Assembly (NCBI GenBank): GCA_014859215.1
Contig: JACUUS010000115.1
Coordinates: forward strand, 1-7,284
DNA length: 7,284 bases
Origin: Dehalococcoidia bacterium
GTDB lineage: Bacteria > Chloroflexota > Dehalococcoidia > SZUA-161
Reading direction: 5' to 3'
Below, piece after piece: positions 7,029 through 7,284 of the stretch; positions within the stretch are counted from its first letter, which is position 1; every line of letters begins with the position of its first letter. A model generated the notes under the pieces. The model was not told the origin of the DNA, did not search any database, and saw only the letters and a list, made by a program, of their open reading frames with translations. The translations under genes and the position numbers were made by a program.

Positions 7029-7047
7029 GGTCTGCTCGGCGCAGATC
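7029..7047 (+). other. Stem-loop in the leader of the right-edge gene
   Basis: GGTCTGC and GCAGATC pair over 7 positions (one G-U) around the loop TCGGC. It lies about 90 nt before the start at 7134 and is not followed by a T-run. It may be part of a structured 5' leader; I do not recognise it as a known riboswitch. Confidence 0.3.
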
Positions 7048-7085
7048 ATAACTTATTGCGAAGCAAGGGGGAGGGAAACTATGTC

Positions 7086-7121
7086 ATGAACGAAGCGAAA
7101 TTACGCAAGCTCGAACAATAA
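7086..7121 (+). other. Possible 11-codon leader ORF
   Basis: The frame reads MNEAKLRKLEQ then TAA. Its ATG overlaps the TGA of an even shorter frame, ATG TCA TGA (7081-7089), in an ATGA arrangement. GGAGG at 7070-7074 lies 6 nt before the first ATG and 11 nt before the second. The TAA (7119-7121) touches the AGGAGG (7122-7127) of the main gene. The peptide has no run of one amino acid of the kind expected for amino-acid attenuation. It could be a translationally coupled leader peptide, or coincidence in a purine-rich leader. Confidence 0.3.
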
Positions 7122-7127
7122 AGGAGG
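7122..7127 (+). promoter_or_regulatory. Ribosome-binding site of the right-edge gene
   Basis: AGGAGG lies 6 nt before the ATG at 7134 and follows directly on the stop codon of the 11-codon leader frame, so a ribosome ending there would cover it. Confidence 0.7.
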
Positions 7128-7133
7128 GGAAGA

Positions 7134-7284
7134 ATGAAAGGAAAAAAGAACAAGCGCTCTGGCATGCTACTGGCCTTCGCTGTGATAATCGCGCTGGTCG
7201 TATTCATGGTGGGCGGCAGCACCGCCCTCATGCAGAATGACCATGTAGGTAACAGTAGTGTGCAGGAGATAGCGCCGGCGGACG
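7134..7284 (+). CDS. Exported or membrane-anchored protein of unknown function, N-terminal part
   Basis: Fifty codons are visible before the window ends. The N-terminus is a textbook signal or anchor sequence: a basic stretch (KGKKNKR, residues 2-8), then a hydrophobic core from about 11 to 28 (MLLAFAVIIALVVFMVGG), then a polar segment with STAL at 29-32 that could be a cleavage region. There is no lipobox Cys. The mature part seen (MQNDHVGNSSVQEIAPAD) matches no family I recognise. The start is firm: AGGAGG at 7122-7127, 6 nt before ATG. It is transcribed divergently from ppsA and preceded by a leader with a stem-loop and micro-ORFs. Whether it is secreted or stays anchored cannot be told. 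Confidence 0.75.
   Translation, partial: MKGKKNKRSGMLLAFAVIIALVVFMVGGSTALMQNDHVGNSSVQEIAPAD

Larger units (their letters stand above)
6404..7133. other. Divergent intergenic region, about 730 bp
   Basis: This separates ppsA (minus) from the truncated plus-strand gene at 7134. Two open frames on the minus strand (6464-6682 and 6710-6901) could encode 72 and 63 residues. Neither has a good ribosome-binding site nor a recognisable family, so I do not call them. The right half (about 6900-7020) is clearly AT-richer and probably holds promoters. The notable contents are a minus-strand terminator-like hairpin, a weak minus-strand promoter candidate, a plus-strand stem-loop at 7029-7047 and micro-ORFs from 7081. 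Each is listed separately. Confidence 0.5.

Noticed and set aside
7029..7133. A known riboswitch (c-di-GMP, fluoride, ZTP and others) before the right-edge gene
   Set aside because: I compared from memory the conserved cores of several classes and found no match beyond a simple stem-loop. A covariance-model search would decide.

Overview
The window reads as ordinary chromosomal DNA of a bacterium of roughly balanced to moderately high GC. Coding density is good, Shine-Dalgarno sequences are strong (AGGAGG before three genes) and codon use looks uniform. The gene set (PEP synthase, PolX with a PHP domain, an MDR-type zinc dehydrogenase, an MBL-fold hydrolase and a HesB-like protein) would fit an anaerobic or deep-branching lineage such as Chloroflexota/Dehalococcoidia. 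That taxonomic guess is weak inference. No mobile element, CRISPR array, tRNA or rRNA was seen.

Left part (1-1394, minus strand): a two-gene unit. A near-consensus promoter (TTTACA, 17 nt, CATAAT) drives an MBL-fold metallo-hydrolase, followed after 59 nt by a zinc-dependent alcohol dehydrogenase that runs off the left edge. From 1395 to 1882 lies a gene-poor stretch with small inverted repeats and no convincing gene.

Middle (1883-2242, plus strand): a 115-residue protein with the HesB/IscA (A-type Fe-S carrier) sequence pattern but no cysteine. Its stop codon sits inside a terminator-like hairpin, and its 3' end overlaps the convergent polX gene by 32 bp.

Centre to right (6403 down to 2199, minus strand): ppsA (PEP synthase, 801 aa) followed 32 nt later by polX (588 aa), probably co-transcribed. 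PpsA regenerates PEP from pyruvate for gluconeogenesis. PolX is a gap-filling repair polymerase with a C-terminal PHP phosphoesterase. No direct functional link between the two is obvious.

Right intergenic region and edge (6404-7284): a 730-bp divergent region. It contains a minus-strand intrinsic-terminator-like hairpin inside the putative ppsA leader. On the plus strand there is an unusual set of nested micro-ORFs and strong ribosome-binding sites before a truncated gene for an exported or membrane-anchored protein. No clear new multi-gene system is visible. The most interesting signals are the possible attenuator or small RNA before ppsA, the micro-ORF leader at 7070-7133, and the cysteine-free HesB-like protein.
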